From Proteobacteria bacterium UBA6729 (GTDB taxonomy: Bacteria; Pseudomonadota; Gammaproteobacteria; Porifericomitales; Porifericomitaceae), in the NCBI GenBank assembly GCA_002454015.1, contig DKIB01000043.1, positions 1 to 8,054 on the forward strand: DNA of 8,054 nt. Direction: 5' to 3'. Positions 5,870-8,054 of the stretch are shown here, one piece after another. Position 1 is the first letter of the stretch, and each line of letters begins with the position of its first letter. The notes below the pieces were generated by a model that was not told the DNA's origin, ran no database searches, and saw only the letters and a program-made list of their open reading frames with translations. The translations under genes were made by a program, and so were the position numbers.

Positions 5870-8051
5870 AGCGCTGCTGCAGGGCACGGTAGTCGGGTTT
5901 GCCGCTGCCCAGCAGGGGCAGCGCATCCACGATCTCAAGGGCAGCGGGGACGAACAGTTCCGGATGGCCCTGCTCGCGCACGTAGTGGCGCAGTACGCCC
6001 AGTTCAGCCTGTCGGGCCTCGGTTATCAGGATCACCCGCTCGCCCCGCCGGGGGTCACTCACCGCGATACTGGCATGTTGCTGTTCCGGCCAGCACAGTG
6101 CAGCCAGTTCTTCAATGGTACCCAGTGGCACCATCTCGCCGCCGATCTTGGCAAAACGTTTGATGCGCCCCAGTATATGCAGATATCCATCTGCATCTAC
6201 CTCGGCCAGGTCGCCGGTGTCGTACCAGCCCTCCCCCCGCTCCGTGGCAGGGGCCACCACATCCTGCGAGTCGGCCTGCAGATAACCCAGCATGACATTG
6301 GGGCCGCGTACCACCAGACGGCCGCCGCGTGCGATGCCCTCCACCGGTTGCAGGTAGTATTCCATGTCGGGCAGCAGCTGCCCGGTACTGTTTACCCGGT
6401 TGGCCAGTGGGGTGTTGACTGCGATCACCGGGCCGGTCTCGGTTACGCCATACCCCTGATAGACACAGATGCCGAAGCGGCGAGCCCACAGCTGCCAGGT
6501 CTGCGGCGTCAATTTTTCTGCACCGGCAGCCACGAAACGCAGCGACTGAAAGTCACCGGGGTGGGCACGTTGTGCATATCCCGTGAGGAAGGTATTGGTG
6601 CTGAACAGGATGGTGGCATGGTGTTCGTAGATCTGTTCGGGGATGTTGCGATAGTCCAGTGGAGACGGATACAGCAGTACTGGTGTGCCGGCGAGCAGCG
6701 GCAACAGCAGGCCTCCATGCAGACCGAAGGCGTGAAACATCGGCAGGCAGCAGAACACCAGATCGTTGCGATTGAAGTCCAGCTGGCAACGTACCTGTGC
6801 GTAGTTGGCCAGCAGGTTGGCGTGGGACAGGGCCACCCCCTTGGGCGGGCCCTCCGAGCCGGAGGTGAACAGCAGCACGGCGGTACGGTCCGGTGCCTGG
6901 CAGGCCGTCGGTGGCAGGCGTGGGCACAGCCCGTGCCAGAGCCCTGCCAACTTGTCGGACAGCCGGACCGTGCCCGCCAGGTCTTCCAGATAGAGGAGCC
7001 GGTGTTGCGCGTGCAGTGCCTCTGCCAGTGCTTGCAGTCGGGCCTTGGCGATAAAGGTACGCGAACTCAGGATGGTGTGTATCCCGGCGGTTTTGCAGGC
7101 CCCCAGACAACCGGCGGGCCCAGCGCTGTAGTTCAGCATGGCAGGCACCTTGCCGAGCCGTTGCAGTGCCCAGAAACAAACCACCAGTGCGCCGGTGTTG
7201 GGCAGCAGCAGGCCGATATGTGAATCGGTTCCCAGCTGTGTTTGCAGTCTGCGACCGAGTGCCGTGGCACGCATCAGCAGCGCCCGGTAACTGAGGCTGT
7301 GTCCAGTCGGTTCCCGTATCGCGGCAGTGCTGGCACCGTGTCGCGCCACGGCCTCCAGCAGGGCCGGGTACAGGCCGCGACGATGTGGCCAGGCCCGGAA
7401 ACCCAGTTCACACATCAGCTGTTCAAGTTGGTGGAAGATGTGCTGACGGCGCTGGCTTGCCGGGGCACCCGGTGCTGCGGCCAGTTGTCGGGGCGGCAGC
7501 ACGCTGCAATGGATGCGTGGTCGCAGGGATTGTCGCAAGCGTCCACGCAGGTAGGAGAAGAAACTGTATTGCGGGCCATCAATGGCCACGGGCACGATGA
7601 GGGCACCAGCCATTTCAACGATCATCGCTGCGCCCGGATAGATCTTCATCAGGGCTCCGGTGGTGGTGATGCGCCCCTCCGGGAAGATTACCAGCCGTTG
7701 CCCGCTCTGCACGTGCCGTATGGCCCCCTTGAGGGACATGGGGTTGAAGGGATCGATCAGAAACATGTCACAGAAGGAGAGCAGGAAGCGGAAGCGGCGA
7801 CTGATGGCACGGTTCAGCATAAAACAGGGCTTCTCCGGCAGGAACAGATACAACAGCAGGCCGTCCAGCAGCGATACATGGTTGGCGATGATGATGACCC
7901 GGCTGGCGTGTAGCGGGTAGTGCTCTATCCCCCGCACTTCAATGCGGAGCAGGGCACGCACCAGTTTGCGTACCAGTGCCTCCAGCCAGGCGGGGGCGTG
8001 TCGCGTAGCGAGTACGAGTGAGGCGGTGGCTGCCGATGTGGCGTCCGGCAT
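5787..8051 (-). CDS. aas: Aas-like bifunctional 2-acylglycerophosphoethanolamine acyltransferase / acyl-ACP synthetase
   Basis: This 754-residue protein has the domain order of E. coli Aas. The N-terminal PlsC/LPLAT acyltransferase domain (about 25-215) has the catalytic NHVSLLD (H58, D63), FPEGRITTTG (123-132) and a MKIYPGA block. The AMP-forming synthetase domain (about 225-728) has FTSGSEGPPKG (395-405), YQGYGVTET (531-539), YDTGD (610-614), the hinge GRIKRFAKIGGEM (628-640) and the C-terminal catalytic lysine in LLGSGKPDY (Lys718). The family re-acylates lysophosphatidylethanolamine at the inner membrane using acyl-ACP made by the synthetase half. All core motifs look intact. The ATG at 8051 gives about 20 residues more than E. 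coli Aas and sits 3 bases from the window edge. The true start may lie beyond the edge, and an N-terminal fusion to an LplT-like MFS domain is possible. Residues 728-754 form a Pro/Ser/Thr-rich tail not seen in E. coli Aas and are encoded antisense to the MFS gene. No terminator is visible between the two genes. Confidence 0.93.
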   Translation of the reverse strand: MPDATSAATASLVLATRHAPAWLEALVRKLVRALLRIEVRGIEHYPLHASRVIIIANHVSLLDGLLLYLFLPEKPCFMLNRAISRRFRFLLSFCDMFLIDPFNPMSLKGAIRHVQSGQRLVIFPEGRITTTGALMKIYPGAAMIVEMAGALIVPVAIDGPQYSFFSYLRGRLRQSLRPRIHCSVLPPRQLAAAPGAPASQRRQHIFHQLEQLMCELGFRAWPHRRGLYPALLEAVARHGASTAAIREPTGHSLSYRALLMRATALGRRLQTQLGTDSHIGLLLPNTGALVVCFWALQRLGKVPAMLNYSAGPAGCLGACKTAGIHTILSSRTFIAKARLQALAEALHAQHRLLYLEDLAGTVRLSDKLAGLWHGLCPRLPPTACQAPDRTAVLLFTSGSEGPPKGVALSHANLLANYAQVRCQLDFNRNDLVFCCLPMFHAFGLHGGLLLPLLAGTPVLLYPSPLDYRNIPEQIYEHHATILFSTNTFLTGYAQRAHPGDFQSLRFVAAGAEKLTPQTWQLWARRFGICVYQGYGVTETGPVIAVNTPLANRVNSTGQLLPDMEYYLQPVEGIARGGRLVVRGPNVMLGYLQADSQDVVAPATERGEGWYDTGDLAEVDADGYLHILGRIKRFAKIGGEMVPLGTIEELAALCWPEQQHASIAVSDPRRGERVILITEARQAELGVLRHYVREQGHPELFVPAALEIVDALPLLGSGKPDYRALQQRFSAPVPPHESDSAGPPPTDPSDPPTTT

Positions 8052-8054
8052 GCC

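Noticed and set aside
5847..7223. Plus-strand open frame (458 codons) opposite the Aas-like gene
   Set aside because: It is Gln/Gly/His-rich with no motifs, and lies opposite a strand encoding every core motif of the AMP-ligase family. It is a codon-bias shadow.

Overview
The window is GC-rich, tightly packed bacterial DNA. It most likely comes from a gammaproteobacterium. The tRNA-Glu closely resembles the enterobacterial one, the acyltransferase/synthetase on the minus strand has the same domain order and motifs as Escherichia coli Aas, and the first gene looks like the giant repeat-rich surface proteins of aquatic Gammaproteobacteria. The genus cannot be told from the sequence.

Layout. 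(1) Positions 2-2302 (+) hold the 3' part of a very long gene for a repeat-containing, probably exported protein that ends in a coiled coil. (2) Positions 2303-3004 (+) hold a TVP38/TMEM64 (DedA-like, VTT-domain) membrane protein whose GTG start follows the previous stop with no gap. (3) Positions 3005-3273 hold no convincing gene. They contain two hairpins and a good sigma70-type promoter with a GC-rich discriminator. (4) Positions 3274-3426 hold tRNA-Ala(GGC) and tRNA-Glu(UUC), one base apart. (5) Positions 3429-4706 (+) hold a UDP-N-acetylhexosamine 6-dehydrogenase of the TviB/WbpA type, whose ATG lies two bases after the CCA end of tRNA-Glu. (6) Positions 4706-5869 (+) hold a 12-helix MFS transporter coupled to it by a TAATG overlap. 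(7) Positions 5787-8051 (-) hold an Aas-like protein with a PlsC acyltransferase domain followed by an AMP-forming acyl-ACP synthetase domain. It converges on the MFS gene and overlaps it by 83 bp, and its 5' end is at or beyond the window edge.

How the parts relate. Genes 1 and 2 look like one operon. The two tRNAs, the sugar-nucleotide dehydrogenase and the MFS gene look like a second transcription unit driven by a stable-RNA-type promoter, with no terminator visible between tRNA and mRNA. The dehydrogenase would supply a uronic-acid sugar nucleotide for a surface polysaccharide, but no glycosyltransferases are present here. The Aas-like enzyme would re-acylate lysophospholipids at the inner membrane. 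Most of the window is ordinary envelope and housekeeping content. The least ordinary features are the two-base tRNA-to-start-codon junction and the antisense overlap that encodes the Pro-rich tail of the Aas-like protein.
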